64,000 nt of DNA. Origin: Pseudomonadales bacterium. Lineage in GTDB: Bacteria > Pseudomonadota > Gammaproteobacteria > Pseudomonadales > UBA5518. The position numbers and the translations under genes were made by a program. The stretch lies in NCBI GenBank assembly GCA_024234165.1, contig JACKOP010000003.1, forward strand, positions 1 to 64,000, written 5' to 3'. Positions 17,589-26,807 of this stretch are shown here, piece after piece (position 1 is the stretch's first letter; each line of letters starts with the position of its first letter). The notes beneath the pieces are model-generated. The model saw only the letters and a program-made list of their open reading frames with translations, was not told where the DNA came from and did no database searches.

Positions 17589-18931
17589 GCGCTTCCCGCC
17601 ATCACATACGCGATGTCGTCCACCGTCTTCGGTGCTGCGGCACTCAGCACATCGTGGCCGCTGCGCGTGACCGCCACAGCGTCCTCGATCCGGATCGCAA
17701 TGCCCCGCCACTTCGGTGCAACCTCGCGGTTATCCGGTGCAACATAGATACCTGGCTCCACGGTCAGCACCATGCCCGGCTCCAGCACACGCCACGCGCC
17801 ACCGACCTTGTAATCGCCCACATCGTGCACATCGAGCCCGAGCCAGTGCCCGGTGCGCTGCATGTAGAAGTGACGCCAGGCCTGCTGCTCGACCAGTTCG
17901 GCGGCTTCGCCATCGAGCAGACCGAGGTCGCGCAGGCCCTCGGTGATCACGCGCACGGCCACATCGTGCGGCTCGTTCCAGTGCCGCCCAGGTGCGATTT
18001 CACGGATCGCCGCAAGCTGCGCGGCGAGCACCAGCTCGTAGAGCGCCTGTTGGGCCGCACTGAAGCGTCCACTCACCGGGAACGTGCGCGTGATGTCTGC
18101 TGCGTAGTGCTCGAACTCGCAGCCTGCGTCGACCAGCACCAGTTCACCGGCACGCAGCGGCGCATCGTTGGTGGTGTAGTGGAGGATGCAGCCGTTGGCC
18201 CCACCCGCGACGATGCTGCTGTAGGCCGGCGCACGGGCACCATGACGCAGGAACTCGTGCAGCAGTTCCGCTTCCAGCTCGTATTCGAACATCCCGGGGC
18301 GACACGCTCGCATTGCCCGCAGGTGCGCACCGGCAGAAATCGTCGCCGCGTGGCGCATCACGCGCAATTCGCCGACGCTCTTGAACAGCCGCAGTTCGTG
18401 CAGGCAATGATCCAGGTCGAGAAACTCGCCGGGAGGACGAGCGCCACTGCGCGCACGTGCGCGGATCCCGTTGATCCAGTTCAGCAACTGGCGGTCGAAC
18501 CCGGGCTGGCGGCCCATCGTGTAATAGAGCCGCTCGCGCCCCTCGATCAGCCCGGGCAGGATATCGTCGAGATCACCGACCGGAAACGCATCGTCGGCAC
18601 CGAAGCGTGCGCAGGCGCCTTCCGGCCCCGCGCATGGACCCTCCCAGTTTTCCCGCTCGGGATCACGTTCGCGGCAGAACAGCAGGTACTGGCCGTGCTG
18701 GCGCCCCGGTACCAGCACCAGCACCGCATCGGGTTCGTCGAAACCACTGAGGTAGTGGAAGTCACTGTCTTGCCGGAACGGATAGTGCACGTCGCGATTG
18801 CGCACCACCCGCTGCGCCGAGGGCAGGATCGCAATGCAGCCCTCGCCCATCAGCGCCATCAGCTCACGGCGCCGGCGTGCGAGTTCGCGCACAGCGATGC
18901 GCGGGCGCCCGGACAATGCAGCGACGGTCAT
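17585..18931 (-). CDS. pepP: Xaa-Pro aminopeptidase
   Basis: A 448-residue M24B metallopeptidase that removes an N-terminal residue preceding proline. An N-terminal creatinase-like domain (about 1-180) is followed by a pita-bread catalytic domain. The metal ligands are in VLVDAGCEFEHYAADITRTF (two Asp), the HWLGLDVHDVG histidine, the LTVEPGIY glutamate and the RIEDAV glutamate. The start ATG 18931 has AGAGG upstream. It follows the UPF0149 gene after 10 bases. Confidence 0.95.
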   Translation of the reverse strand: MTVAALSGRPRIAVRELARRRRELMALMGEGCIAILPSAQRVVRNRDVHYPFRQDSDFHYLSGFDEPDAVLVLVPGRQHGQYLLFCRERDPERENWEGPCAGPEGACARFGADDAFPVGDLDDILPGLIEGRERLYYTMGRQPGFDRQLLNWINGIRARARSGARPPGEFLDLDHCLHELRLFKSVGELRVMRHAATISAGAHLRAMRACRPGMFEYELEAELLHEFLRHGARAPAYSSIVAGGANGCILHYTTNDAPLRAGELVLVDAGCEFEHYAADITRTFPVSGRFSAAQQALYELVLAAQLAAIREIAPGRHWNEPHDVAVRVITEGLRDLGLLDGEAAELVEQQAWRHFYMQRTGHWLGLDVHDVGDYKVGGAWRVLEPGMVLTVEPGIYVAPDNREVAPKWRGIAIRIEDAVAVTRSGHDVLSAAAPKTVDDIAYVMAGSA

Positions 18932-18941
18932 CGACCGCCTC

Positions 18942-19478
18942 TCAATGGTGCACGCCAGACGCCTCGCCTTCGCGCGAGGCAAACAGGCTGAGCGCAGCAA
19001 CGCGCACGTATTCGACGATCTGCATGAAGTCGTCCTCGTCGTCGTCGCTACCGGAAACGACCGCTTCCGGGTCGAGTCCGGCAGCGATCGCATTCAGGTC
19101 TGCAAGCAGTTCGGCATCTTCGTCACTCGTCGCCGATCTCGCGGCGCGACCGGCCGCAAACGCCAGCACGAAGGCATCGCACCAGTCGGCGAGGGCTGCC
19201 ACTCGCTCGGACAGCGATGCGTGTTCGTCGGGCAACAACGGCTCGAAGCCACACTCGGGATCCGCCAGCGCACCCTCGGTCAGCACCAGCATTCGACGCA
19301 GGCGTTGGTCCAGGGGCAGCGTGCCGATCGCCGCATCGAGGATGTGCTCCCACCACCCGGCATCGTCGTGGGCACTGCAACACAATCCACCAGTGAGCGC
19401 GCCGTGCACGCGCGAACCGGGCAGTGTACTTGCGAGGTCGGCCGCGATTCTGGCCATGCTGTCCGGATCAGTATGCAT
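18942..19478 (-). CDS. UPF0149 (YgfB) family protein
   Basis: A 178-residue acidic, mostly helical protein of the UPF0149/YgfB family. Signs include SRVHGALTGGLCC, LPDEHASLSERVAALADWCDAFVLAFA and an acidic DDDEDDF stretch before EYVRVAAL. Its molecular function is not firmly known; a Pseudomonas homologue has been linked to antibiotic-resistance gene control (recalled knowledge). GGGGAGG precedes ATG 19478. It leads the pepP-ubiH-ubiI operon and is divergent from the zapB-like gene. Confidence 0.85.
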   Translation of the reverse strand: MHTDPDSMARIAADLASTLPGSRVHGALTGGLCCSAHDDAGWWEHILDAAIGTLPLDQRLRRMLVLTEGALADPECGFEPLLPDEHASLSERVAALADWCDAFVLAFAAGRAARSATSDEDAELLADLNAIAAGLDPEAVVSGSDDDEDDFMQIVEYVRVAALSLFASREGEASGVHH

Positions 19479-19593
19479 ACGCGCCTCCCCTGAGGCGCCG
19501 GTGGCTGATTCGCGGCGGCTCGGCGTGTTCAATTGACCATGTTCGAGAGCGTCTTTTATAGTACCGGAACCGCTTGATGCGATGAAGGCGTCG

Positions 19594-19803
19594 ATGGAAC
19601 TGCAGCAATTGAAGGCGCTGGAACAGCGCGTGGACGAACTGATTCGCCTCTGTGCCGGGATGGACCAGGAAATCCGCACGCTGCGCGCGGCGGAACGCAT
19701 GCTGCGGGACGAACGCGCCCAACTGCTGCGCAAGAATGAAGACGCTCGGGTCAAGGTCGAGGCAATGATCGGGCGGCTGCGCTCGCTGGAGCAGGAAACG
19801 TGA
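19594..19803 (+). CDS. ZapB-like coiled-coil protein (TIGR02449 family)
   Basis: A 69-residue protein that is almost entirely coiled coil with heptad Leu/Val spacing (LKALEQRVDELIRLC, LLRKNEDARVKVEAMIGRL). Such proteins sit directly before zapA and are thought to act in the Z-ring, like ZapB. ATG 19594 is preferred over 19582 because AAGG precedes it at proper distance. The stop overlaps the zapA GTG start by two bases, so they are coupled. Confidence 0.85.
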   Translation: MELQQLKALEQRVDELIRLCAGMDQEIRTLRAAERMLRDERAQLLRKNEDARVKVEAMIGRLRSLEQET

Positions 19804-20120
19804 GCGTCGATACACCTCAGACCGTACGCGTACATATCCTGGACAAGGATTACCAGGTTGCCTGTCCGGCCGATGAGCGCGATGCGCTCGTCGAGTCCGC
19901 ACGCTATCTCGACCAGCAGATGCGCACGATCCGCCAGAGCGGCAAGGTGATCGGCCTCGAGCGCATCGCCGTGATGGCGGCGCTGAACATCACGCACGAA
20001 CTCATACGCCAGGGTCAGCTCTCCGACAGGGGCAGCCAGGATCTCGGCGATCGCCTGCGTCGGCTGACCGCCAGGATCGACGACACGCTCGGCAACTACC
20101 GCCAGATCGAGATCCAGTGA
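19800..20120 (+). CDS. zapA: Cell division protein ZapA
   Basis: A 106-residue protein with the ZapA fold: an N-terminal beta part (VRVHILDKDYQVACPADERDALVESARYLDQQM) and a long C-terminal helix ending in RLTARIDDTLG. ZapA cross-links FtsZ filaments in the cytosol. It starts at GTG 19800, overlapping the upstream stop, with AGGA ahead. 6S RNA and fau follow, the conserved gammaproteobacterial arrangement. Confidence 0.92.
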   Translation: MSVDTPQTVRVHILDKDYQVACPADERDALVESARYLDQQMRTIRQSGKVIGLERIAVMAALNITHELIRQGQLSDRGSQDLGDRLRRLTARIDDTLGNYRQIEIQ

Positions 20121-20155
20121 GATCCGGCGAGGGAGCAGGATCGGCAATCCGCTGA

Positions 20156-20161
20156 TATACT
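20156..20161 (+). promoter_or_regulatory. -10 box of the 6S RNA promoter
   Basis: TATACT lies 7 bases before the predicted 6S RNA 5' end at about 20168. No good -35 is visible at 17 bases upstream. Confidence 0.6.
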
Positions 20162-20167
20162 CCGTTT

Positions 20168-20348
20168 CGATTCCCTGGGCTATTCGCCAGCCAGTTAGTC
20201 CTGGAGCCGATTCAAACCGATATGGAGGTCTCCAGCAGACGCAGGTGTGCAGGTCCGCTCGACGGAAAGCCCGACGCGTCACGGAGTCCGCCACCTTGAA
20301 CCACCGGGTTCAAGGGCGACGCCGGCAGCGGTAGTCTCGGGGAATCCA
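20168..20348 (+). ncRNA. ssrS: 6S RNA
   Basis: A roughly 180-base RNA that mimics an open promoter and sequesters sigma70 RNA polymerase in stationary phase. The closing stem pairs GATTCCC (20169-20175) with GGGAATC (20339-20345). The conserved 3' arm CCACCTTGAACC.GGGTTCAAGG is present at 20291-20314, as in E. coli ssrS. A TATACT -10 box sits upstream. The location between zapA and fau (ygfA) is diagnostic. Ends are estimated to within a few bases. Confidence 0.93.
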
Positions 20349-20392
20349 CCATCCCACGCACTGCGCCCGAACGCATCCCGAAGGCCTCTCCG

Positions 20393-21001
20393 ATGTCCCT
20401 CCGCAAGGAGTTGCGCCAGCATTGCCGAACCGCACGTGCAGCGCTCGATGCCAAGGCGCGCAATCATGCCTCGCTCGCGATCGCTGTACACCTCGCGGCA
20501 TCGCAACACTACCGCAACGCCCGCCATGTGGCGATCTACTGGCCAGTCGACGATGAAGTGGATCTGCGCGAACTGCTCCGGCTGCCATCGGCAGCGGCGC
20601 ACAGCTTCTACCTGCCGCGCATGTTGCCCGCGCGTGTACTGGAATTTCGCCCGCTCGGCGACCCGACCATGCTGCGGCTCAATGACTGGGGCATAGCAGA
20701 GCCGCGGCCGGAAATGGGCGCGACGATCACGACACGGGAACTCGATCTGGTTTGCGTCCCGTTGCTCGGTTTCGACCGCCACGGCAATCGCCTCGGCCAG
20801 GGTGGCGGCTTCTATGACCGCGCATTCGCGTTCGTGCGCGAGGAACGGCTCGCGAGACCGCTGCTGATCGGTGCGGCGTTCGCGTGCCAGGAGTTGGCGA
20901 CACTCGAGCGTGCCACGTGGGACGTGCCGCTGGACGCGGTAGTCACCGAGCACGGCCTGATCGAATGCGCGAGCGGCGTTCAGCGCAGGAACGCACGGTA
21001 G
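20393..21001 (+). CDS. fau: 5-formyltetrahydrofolate cyclo-ligase
   Basis: A 202-residue enzyme that converts 5-formyl-THF to 5,10-methenyl-THF using ATP. Motifs are LRKELRQHCRTARAAL at the N-terminus and the ATP/folate loop LLGFDRHGNRLGQGGGFYDRAF. It is co-transcribed with 6S RNA in many gammaproteobacteria and linked to persistence/stationary phase. AAGG precedes ATG 20393. Its 3' end overlaps the convergent ilvA gene by 22 bases. Confidence 0.92.
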   Translation: MSLRKELRQHCRTARAALDAKARNHASLAIAVHLAASQHYRNARHVAIYWPVDDEVDLRELLRLPSAAAHSFYLPRMLPARVLEFRPLGDPTMLRLNDWGIAEPRPEMGATITTRELDLVCVPLLGFDRHGNRLGQGGGFYDRAFAFVREERLARPLLIGAAFACQELATLERATWDVPLDAVVTEHGLIECASGVQRRNAR

Positions 21002-22515
21002 GCCGGATTCGTCGTTTCGTCCCAGTAGCTGTAGATGCTGTGGCGGCGTGTCATTTCTGCGAAGAACGCTGCCAGTGCTGCCCTATCGCGCTCGGGCACC
21101 TGAAAACCGACCAGCACGCGTGCATAGGCCGCACCATGATTGCGGTAGTGGAACAACGAGATGTTCCAGCCGTGCTCGAGCCGGTTCAGGAAGTTCAGCA
21201 AGGCGCCGGGGCGTTCCGGAAACTCGAAGCGGTAGACGATCTCGGCATCTCCCACCGAGGGTGCACGCCCGCCGACCATATAGCGGACGTGCAGCTTGGC
21301 CATCTCGTTGTCGCTGAGATCCATCACCTCGTAGCACTTGCTGCGCAGGTCCGCGATCAGCGTCTCGCGGTCGTTGCGTTCGGGTGAGACCTGGATGCCG
21401 ACGAAGATCTGGGCACTGCCGCTGTCGGCGTAGCGGTAGTTGAACTCGGTGATCGAACGCCCGCGTCCGATCGCATTGCAGAACGCACGGAAGCTGCCGG
21501 GACGCTCCGGAATCGTGACGTTCAGCACCGCCTCGCGCTTCTCACCGACTTCGGTGCGCTCGGAAATATGACGCAGCCGATCGAAATTGGTGTTCGCACC
21601 GCTGTCGATCGCGACCAGCGTCTGCCCCTGCACGGCGGTGCGTTGCACGTATTTCTTCAATCCTGCCAGCGCGAGCGCCCCGGCAGGTTCGGCAATCGAA
21701 CGCGTGTCGTCGAAGATATCCTTGATCGCAGCACAGATCTCGTCGGTATCGGCGGTGATCACTTCGTCCACCGTCTGACGGATCACGCGAAAGGTCTCAC
21801 GCCCGATCTGTGCGACCGCCACACCGTCGGCGAAGATACCCACCTGCGGCAGCACGACGCGCCGGCGCGCCTTCAGTGCCGCATCGAGACACGCTGCGTC
21901 GACCGGCTCGACACCGATCACGCGCACCTCGGGGCGCACGTACTTGATGTAGGCGGCGATTCCAGCCAGCAGCCCTCCGCCACCGACCGGAACGAAGACT
22001 GCATCCACCGGACCGGAAAGCTGGCGCAGAATCTCCATGCCGATCGTACCCTGACCGGCAATCACGTCCGGGTCATCGTAGGGATGCACGAAACTCATGG
22101 CCTTCTGTGCCGCAAGTTCGTATGCGTGCGTGGATGCCTCGTCGTAGGTATCGCCATGCAACACCACGCGCGCACCGCGCCGGCGCACCGCGGCGACCTT
22201 GATCTCGGGCGTGGTACGCGGCATCACGATCAGTGCGCGGATATCGAGCCGCTGCGCGGCCAGCGCCACACCCTGCGCGTGGTTGCCCGCGGAGGCGGTG
22301 ATCACACCCCGCGCGCGCTCCTCGTCCGACAGCCGGGCAATCCGGTTGTACGCGCCGCGCAGCTTGAAGGAGAACACCGGCTGCAGATCCTCGCGCTTCA
22401 ACAGGACCCGGTTGCCCAGGCGGGTCGACAGTTGCGGCGCTTCGTCGATGGGCGTTTCGATCGCGACATCGTAGACGCGCGCATCGAGGATGCGCTTGAT
22501 ATAGGTCTTCGGCAT
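20980..22515 (-). CDS. ilvA: Threonine ammonia-lyase, biosynthetic
   Basis: A 511-residue PLP enzyme converting threonine to 2-oxobutyrate, the first step of isoleucine synthesis. The PLP lysine is in VFSFKLRGAYNR, the asparagine loop in SAGNHAQGVA and the phosphate-binding loop in VPVGGGGLLAG. Two C-terminal ACT-like regulatory domains (about 325-410 and 420-505) bind isoleucine/valine. Length matches E. coli IlvA. It is divergent from rpiA, as in many relatives. Confidence 0.95.
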   Translation of the reverse strand: MPKTYIKRILDARVYDVAIETPIDEAPQLSTRLGNRVLLKREDLQPVFSFKLRGAYNRIARLSDEERARGVITASAGNHAQGVALAAQRLDIRALIVMPRTTPEIKVAAVRRRGARVVLHGDTYDEASTHAYELAAQKAMSFVHPYDDPDVIAGQGTIGMEILRQLSGPVDAVFVPVGGGGLLAGIAAYIKYVRPEVRVIGVEPVDAACLDAALKARRRVVLPQVGIFADGVAVAQIGRETFRVIRQTVDEVITADTDEICAAIKDIFDDTRSIAEPAGALALAGLKKYVQRTAVQGQTLVAIDSGANTNFDRLRHISERTEVGEKREAVLNVTIPERPGSFRAFCNAIGRGRSITEFNYRYADSGSAQIFVGIQVSPERNDRETLIADLRSKCYEVMDLSDNEMAKLHVRYMVGGRAPSVGDAEIVYRFEFPERPGALLNFLNRLEHGWNISLFHYRNHGAAYARVLVGFQVPERDRAALAAFFAEMTRRHSIYSYWDETTNPAYRAFLR

Positions 22516-22678
22516 GGTGCTGCGGTATCCGCTCGATGATGGCCTGCGTGCAACATGGTAAACAGCGCCTCCGGTACGCGCCACCGGCAGACGGGCGAAT
22601 AAGTCCTGCGGCTGTACCACGCAGCGGCCGATCACTTAAGCTGCGCGCCGGATGGGGCGGATCGGTGCGAGGCGGCCA

Positions 22679-23362
22679 ATGAAGAACCAGGACCAGCTCA
22701 AGCACGACGCTGCTGCAGCAGCGCTCGAGTACGTATGCCAGCGCCTGGACGAGCGTACCGTGCTCGGCATCGGCACGGGATCGACCACCAACCATTTCAT
22801 CGACCTGCTGGCGCCGCTCAGCGCACGGATCGGCGCCACCGTTGCCAGTTCCTCGGCATCGGCCGAGCGTCTGCGCGCCCACGGCATCCCGGTATTCGAT
22901 CTGAACGTGGTCGACGGCGTGGACTTCTATGTCGACGGTGCCGACGAGGCGAACGAGGCGCTGCAACTGATCAAGGGTGGCGGCGCGGCGCTCACGCGCG
23001 AGAAGATCATCGCGGCGGTTGCGCGCGAATTCGTCTGCATCGCCGATGAGAACAAGCTCGTCGGCGTTCTCGGCCGGTTCCCGCTACCGGTCGAAGTGGT
23101 TCCGATGGCGCGCAGCCATGTTGCGCGCGAACTGGTGAAGCTCGGTGGCAATCCGGCCTACCGTCAGGGCGTGAGTACCGACAACGGAAACATCATCCTC
23201 GATGTCTACGATTTCATGCTTCCCGAGCCGTTGGCAATGGAGGCAACGATCAACAATATCGTCGGCGTGGTGAGCAACGGAATCTTCGGATACCGGCCTG
23301 CCGATCGCCTGTTGCTTGCCGGTCAGAACGGGGTGCGAGAACTGCTGCGACCCGGAGCCTGA
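22679..23362 (+). CDS. rpiA: Ribose-5-phosphate isomerase A
   Basis: A 227-residue enzyme interconverting ribose-5-phosphate and ribulose-5-phosphate in the pentose phosphate pathway. It shows LGIGTGSTTNHFIDLL, DGADEAN, KGGGAALTREKI (catalytic Glu) and DENKLVGVLG. ATG 22679 follows GAGG. The 3' end overlaps by 40 bases the last gene of the convergent cco operon. Confidence 0.95.
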   Translation: MKNQDQLKHDAAAAALEYVCQRLDERTVLGIGTGSTTNHFIDLLAPLSARIGATVASSSASAERLRAHGIPVFDLNVVDGVDFYVDGADEANEALQLIKGGGAALTREKIIAAVAREFVCIADENKLVGVLGRFPLPVEVVPMARSHVARELVKLGGNPAYRQGVSTDNGNIILDVYDFMLPEPLAMEATINNIVGVVSNGIFGYRPADRLLLAGQNGVRELLRPGA

Positions 23363-23586
23363 GGCGGATCTGCCCGGCTCGGCGAAGGAATGGCGGATCC
23401 GGTCGGAACGCCGAAGACCCGGTTGCTGGCAGGAATCGCCGTATCTTCATACCGCGCTCCGACGACGATCAGCCAGATGCAACCTGCCAGCGATGCGACG
23501 AACACCGCGATCCCGAGCCAGACGACCGGTTGCGCATACCAGTCCCCGCGACCCCGGCGGGGATCAGGGGGTAGCGGCTTTTCCAC
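23323..23586 (-). CDS. Small one-pass membrane protein at the end of the cbb3 oxidase operon
   Basis: An 87-residue reading starting at GTG 23586, inside the last codons of ccoP. A proline/arginine-rich cytosolic start (KPLPPDPRRGRGDWYAQP) is followed by one clear transmembrane helix (about 20-43, VVWLGIAVFVASLAGCIWLIV). The tail overlaps rpiA antisense. Small membrane proteins often follow ccoP and help oxidase assembly or stability, but this one has no firm family assignment. The lack of a Shine-Dalgarno sequence suggests coupling to ccoP translation. The helix and position support a real gene. Confidence 0.55.
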   Translation of the reverse strand: MEKPLPPDPRRGRGDWYAQPVVWLGIAVFVASLAGCIWLIVVGARYEDTAIPASNRVFGVPTGSAIPSPSRADPPQAPGRSSSRTPF

Positions 23587-24475
23587 GCTGCGACAAATGA
23601 TGGACGTAGCCGGCCAGCACGTGGATCTCCTGGTCGGACAGGCGCGCGTTCCAGGCTGGCATATGACCCTGGCGACCGTCACGGATCGACGTTTCGATCG
23701 CCTGCTCCGCAGCTCCATACAACCCCACGGAGTCGGTCAGGTTCGGCGCACCGAGTATCGGATTGCCCTTGCCATCAGGGCCGTGACAGGCGATGCAGGT
23801 CGCCTTGAAAACGGCCTCGCCAGCGGCCGCAGCCGTCGCATCGTGCGCCTGGCCCGAGAGGGCGAGCACGTACTGGGCCAGGCCTTTCACGGCCGCATCC
23901 CCGAGTGCCCCCCAGGCGGGCATCGCACCCGTGCGTCCGTTGCGAATCGAATTCATGACGTCCTGAGCGCTGCCACCCCACAGCCAGTCGGCGTCGCCCA
24001 GGTCCGGCGCGCCGAGCAACTGGTTGCCCTGGCCGTGGCGACCGTGACAAGCCGCGCAGTTGTCGATGAACAGGCGTTCGCCGAGCTGCCGCCCCTGCGG
24101 ATCCGCGCCGACGGCGTCGATATCCAGAGCAGCGAGGCGCTGCATGACGGGTTCGAGCTTTGCGGTATTGGCGACTGTTGCCGCGTTCAGCTCCTTTTCG
24201 GATGTCCAGTCGAGCGCACCCTCGTGATTGCCGAAACCCGGGAACAGGGCGAGATAGCCGAAGGCACTGAAGTACATCACGAAGGAAGCCACGACCCACC
24301 ATCGCGGCAAGCGGTGCAGCCCCTCGCGTATGGTGCCACTGGCCCACGCATGGCCCGTCGTGCCGTCGGCCAATACCGGCACCTCGGCGCGCGGCGCCCA
24401 CAGAAACAGGAAGAACGTCACCCCAAGGTTGAAAACGATCAGTCCGATCACAAACCAGGACCAGCCGCTGCTCAT
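23564..24475 (-). CDS. ccoP: cbb3-type cytochrome c oxidase subunit III (diheme)
   Basis: A 303-residue membrane-anchored diheme cytochrome c that passes electrons to CcoO/CcoN. Two N-terminal helices (about 4-26, 58-80) are followed by two heme sites, CAACH (C140-H144) and CIACH (C227-H231), with methionine ligand regions GAMPAWG and GHMPAWN. The start overlaps the ccoQ stop by ATGA. It is the high-affinity terminal oxidase for low oxygen. Confidence 0.97.
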   Translation of the reverse strand: MSSGWSWFVIGLIVFNLGVTFFLFLWAPRAEVPVLADGTTGHAWASGTIREGLHRLPRWWVVASFVMYFSAFGYLALFPGFGNHEGALDWTSEKELNAATVANTAKLEPVMQRLAALDIDAVGADPQGRQLGERLFIDNCAACHGRHGQGNQLLGAPDLGDADWLWGGSAQDVMNSIRNGRTGAMPAWGALGDAAVKGLAQYVLALSGQAHDATAAAAGEAVFKATCIACHGPDGKGNPILGAPNLTDSVGLYGAAEQAIETSIRDGRQGHMPAWNARLSDQEIHVLAGYVHHLSQRGKAATP

Positions 24476-24666
24476 CGACGCTCCTCCTGATCGGTGCGCG
24501 GAATCGAATGATCCGTCGAGGCCATGGTGTCTTCCATCGGCAGGCGCGCCAACCGCCCGTGCGTGCGCTTGTGATACGGCAACCAGGCCCAGACCCAGAT
24601 GGCGAGAAACACCGCCATCATCGCGACGATGAACACCCCGACGGCGTGCCCCCAGACTGGACTCAT
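24472..24666 (-). CDS. ccoQ: cbb3 oxidase small subunit CcoQ
   Basis: A 64-residue protein with one helix (about 8-30, GVFIVAMMAVFLAIWVWAW) followed by YHKRTHGRLARLPMEDT, typical of CcoQ/FixQ, which stabilises the oxidase complex. It is coupled to both neighbours by ATGA overlaps. Confidence 0.9.
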   Translation of the reverse strand: MSPVWGHAVGVFIVAMMAVFLAIWVWAWLPYHKRTHGRLARLPMEDTMASTDHSIPRTDQEERR

Positions 24667-25331
24667 GGCGCCCCGTCCGTCACCGGTACCCTGGCCACCG
24701 CAGACGCCGCCTGCGCCTGGCGCGGTTCACTGGCGATGCCAAGCCCCTGCAGGTAGACGATCAGGGCATCCAGTTCCGTCTTGCCCTCGACTGCGGCCGC
24801 GGCAGCATCGATGTCGGCGTCGGTGTACGGATCACCGAGCTTGCGCAGCGTACGCATCCGTGCCGCGATATCGGCGCCATCGATCTTGCCCGTAGCCAGC
24901 CACGGATAGGCTGGCATGTTCGACTCCGGCACCACCGCGCGCGGATCCATCAGGTGCTGGCGCTGCCACTCGTCGGAATACTTGCCGCCCACACGGGCGA
25001 GATCGGGTCCGGTGCGCTTGGAGCCCCACTGGAACGGCCGGTCGTAGATCGATTCCTCGGCAGTGGAAAAATGACCGTAACGCTGCGTTTCGAAACGCAG
25101 TGCACGGATCATCTGCGAATGGCAGAGATAGCACCCTTCGCGCACGTAGACGTCACGGCCGGCCAGACGCAAAGCATCGTAGGGCTTGCCGCTCGCCTCC
25201 AGCTTGACCCGGTTGGCGGCGACGAAGGTCGGCAGGATCTCCGCAAGACCGCCCAGCGACACCATGATCGCCGTCAGGATACCGAGCACCCCGGCGTGTT
25301 TCTCGATGAATTCGAAGTGACGATAAGCCAT
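24663..25331 (-). CDS. ccoO: cbb3-type cytochrome c oxidase subunit II
   Basis: A 222-residue monoheme cytochrome c subunit. An N-terminal membrane helix (about 15-38) is followed by the heme site CYLCH (C67-H71) with SQMIR after it. A distal methionine ligand region is AVVPESNMPAYPWL. It transfers electrons from CcoP to CcoN. It starts 9 bases after ccoN. Confidence 0.96.
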   Translation of the reverse strand: MAYRHFEFIEKHAGVLGILTAIMVSLGGLAEILPTFVAANRVKLEASGKPYDALRLAGRDVYVREGCYLCHSQMIRALRFETQRYGHFSTAEESIYDRPFQWGSKRTGPDLARVGGKYSDEWQRQHLMDPRAVVPESNMPAYPWLATGKIDGADIAARMRTLRKLGDPYTDADIDAAAAAVEGKTELDALIVYLQGLGIASEPRQAQAASAVARVPVTDGAP

Positions 25332-25340
25332 GAGCGCTCC

Positions 25341-26807
25341 TCAACCCGCTGCCGGCAGCGGCGGTGGGGTTTGCTTCGAAACCGGCTCGGGAATGGGTAC
25401 CGGTACCGGCACGATCACCTTCCTGCGGGCATCCGCAGCCGTGAACCAGAGGTTCCACGCCATCACCCACATGCCGGCCCAGATCAGCACGCCGCCGAAC
25501 CAGCGCATTATGTATAACGGCTTGATCGCCAGCAGACTGTCGATGAACGCGTAGGTCAGCGAGCCATCGGCTTCGGTCGCGCGCCACATCGCGCCCTCGG
25601 TCACTCCGGCAATCCACATCGCGACGACATAGAACAGGGTGCCGACGGTGTGCAGCCAGAAATGCAGATCCATCGCCTTGTGCGAATGCATCGCGGGGCG
25701 CCCCAGTGCACGCGGCGCCATCGCATACAGCGATCCGAGCGTGATCATCGCCACCCAGCCGAGCGAGCCCGAGTGCACATGCGCGACGGTCCAGTCGGTG
25801 TAGTGCGACAGCGAGTTCACGGTCTTGATCGCCATCAGCGAGCCTTCCGTGGTCGATGCGGCGTAGAACACCAGCGCGAGCACCATGAACTTTGCCGGCG
25901 GATCGCTCTTCAGACGGTGCCACGAGCCATTGAAAGTCAGCAGACCGTTCGCGGCCGAACCCCAGCTCGGCATCAGCAGCACCAGCGAGAATGCCATGCC
26001 GACCGACTGCACCCAGTCGGGCAGCGCCGTATACATCAGATGGTGCGAACCCGCCCACATGTAGATCGAGATCAGGGCCCAGAAATTGACGATCGAAAAG
26101 CGGTAACTCCACAACGGCTGCTGGGCCTGACGGGGAACGAAGTAGTACATCATCCCGAGGAAGCCGGCCGTGAGGAAGAACGCCACCGCGTTGTGCCCGT
26201 ACCACCACTGGACCATCGCATCGGTCACGCCCGAGTAGATCGGGTAGGACTTGGTCAACGATGCCGGCAGCGCCAGGTTGTTGACGACGTGCAGCAGGCC
26301 CACCGCGATGATGAACGCGCCGTAGTACCAATTGGCCACATAGATGTGACGAATCCGCCGGCGTGCCAGCGTTGCAAAAAACACCGCACCGAAGGCTACC
26401 CAGACGATGGTCATCAGAATATCGATGAACCATTCGGGCTCTGCATATTCCTTGCTCTGCGTGATGCCGAGCGGCATCGTCGTCATCGCGAGCACGCACA
26501 CCAGCTGCCAGCCCCAGAACGTGAACTCCGCCACCGGGCCCCACGCGAGCCGGGTGTGGCCGGTGCGCTGCACGACGTAGTAGCAGGTACCCATCAGGGC
26601 ACAGCCACCGAAGGCGAAGATGACACCGAAGGTATGGTCCGGCCGCAAGCGGCTGAACGTCAGCCACGACAGGTCGAAATTCAGGGCTGGCCACGCCAGC
26701 TCGGCCGCCGCGTACATGCCGATCAGCATGCCGATGATGCCCCATACGCTCGACGCCAGCAGGAACAGTCGCACGACGTGGTCGTTGTAGTATTCGGTAC
26801 TTGTCAT
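25341..26807 (-). CDS. ccoN: cbb3-type cytochrome c oxidase catalytic subunit I
   Basis: A 488-residue polytopic heme-copper oxidase subunit with about 12 helices. Heme and CuB histidines are visible in VQWWYGHNAVAFFLT, MWAGSHHLMYT and the C-terminal DWTVAHVHSGSLGW/LHFWLHTVG region. It reduces oxygen and pumps protons. ATG 26807 begins MTSTEYYND, usual for the family. The 170 bases before it are shared with a divergent AhpD-like gene. I could not find a clear FNR/Anr box there. Confidence 0.97.
   Translation of the reverse strand: MTSTEYYNDHVVRLFLLASSVWGIIGMLIGMYAAAELAWPALNFDLSWLTFSRLRPDHTFGVIFAFGGCALMGTCYYVVQRTGHTRLAWGPVAEFTFWGWQLVCVLAMTTMPLGITQSKEYAEPEWFIDILMTIVWVAFGAVFFATLARRRIRHIYVANWYYGAFIIAVGLLHVVNNLALPASLTKSYPIYSGVTDAMVQWWYGHNAVAFFLTAGFLGMMYYFVPRQAQQPLWSYRFSIVNFWALISIYMWAGSHHLMYTALPDWVQSVGMAFSLVLLMPSWGSAANGLLTFNGSWHRLKSDPPAKFMVLALVFYAASTTEGSLMAIKTVNSLSHYTDWTVAHVHSGSLGWVAMITLGSLYAMAPRALGRPAMHSHKAMDLHFWLHTVGTLFYVVAMWIAGVTEGAMWRATEADGSLTYAFIDSLLAIKPLYIMRWFGGVLIWAGMWVMAWNLWFTAADARRKVIVPVPVPIPEPVSKQTPPPLPAAG

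Noticed and set aside
15418..18991. Long plus-strand frames opposite ubiI, ubiH and pepP
   Set aside because: All lie antisense to three conserved enzymes and lack domain signatures.
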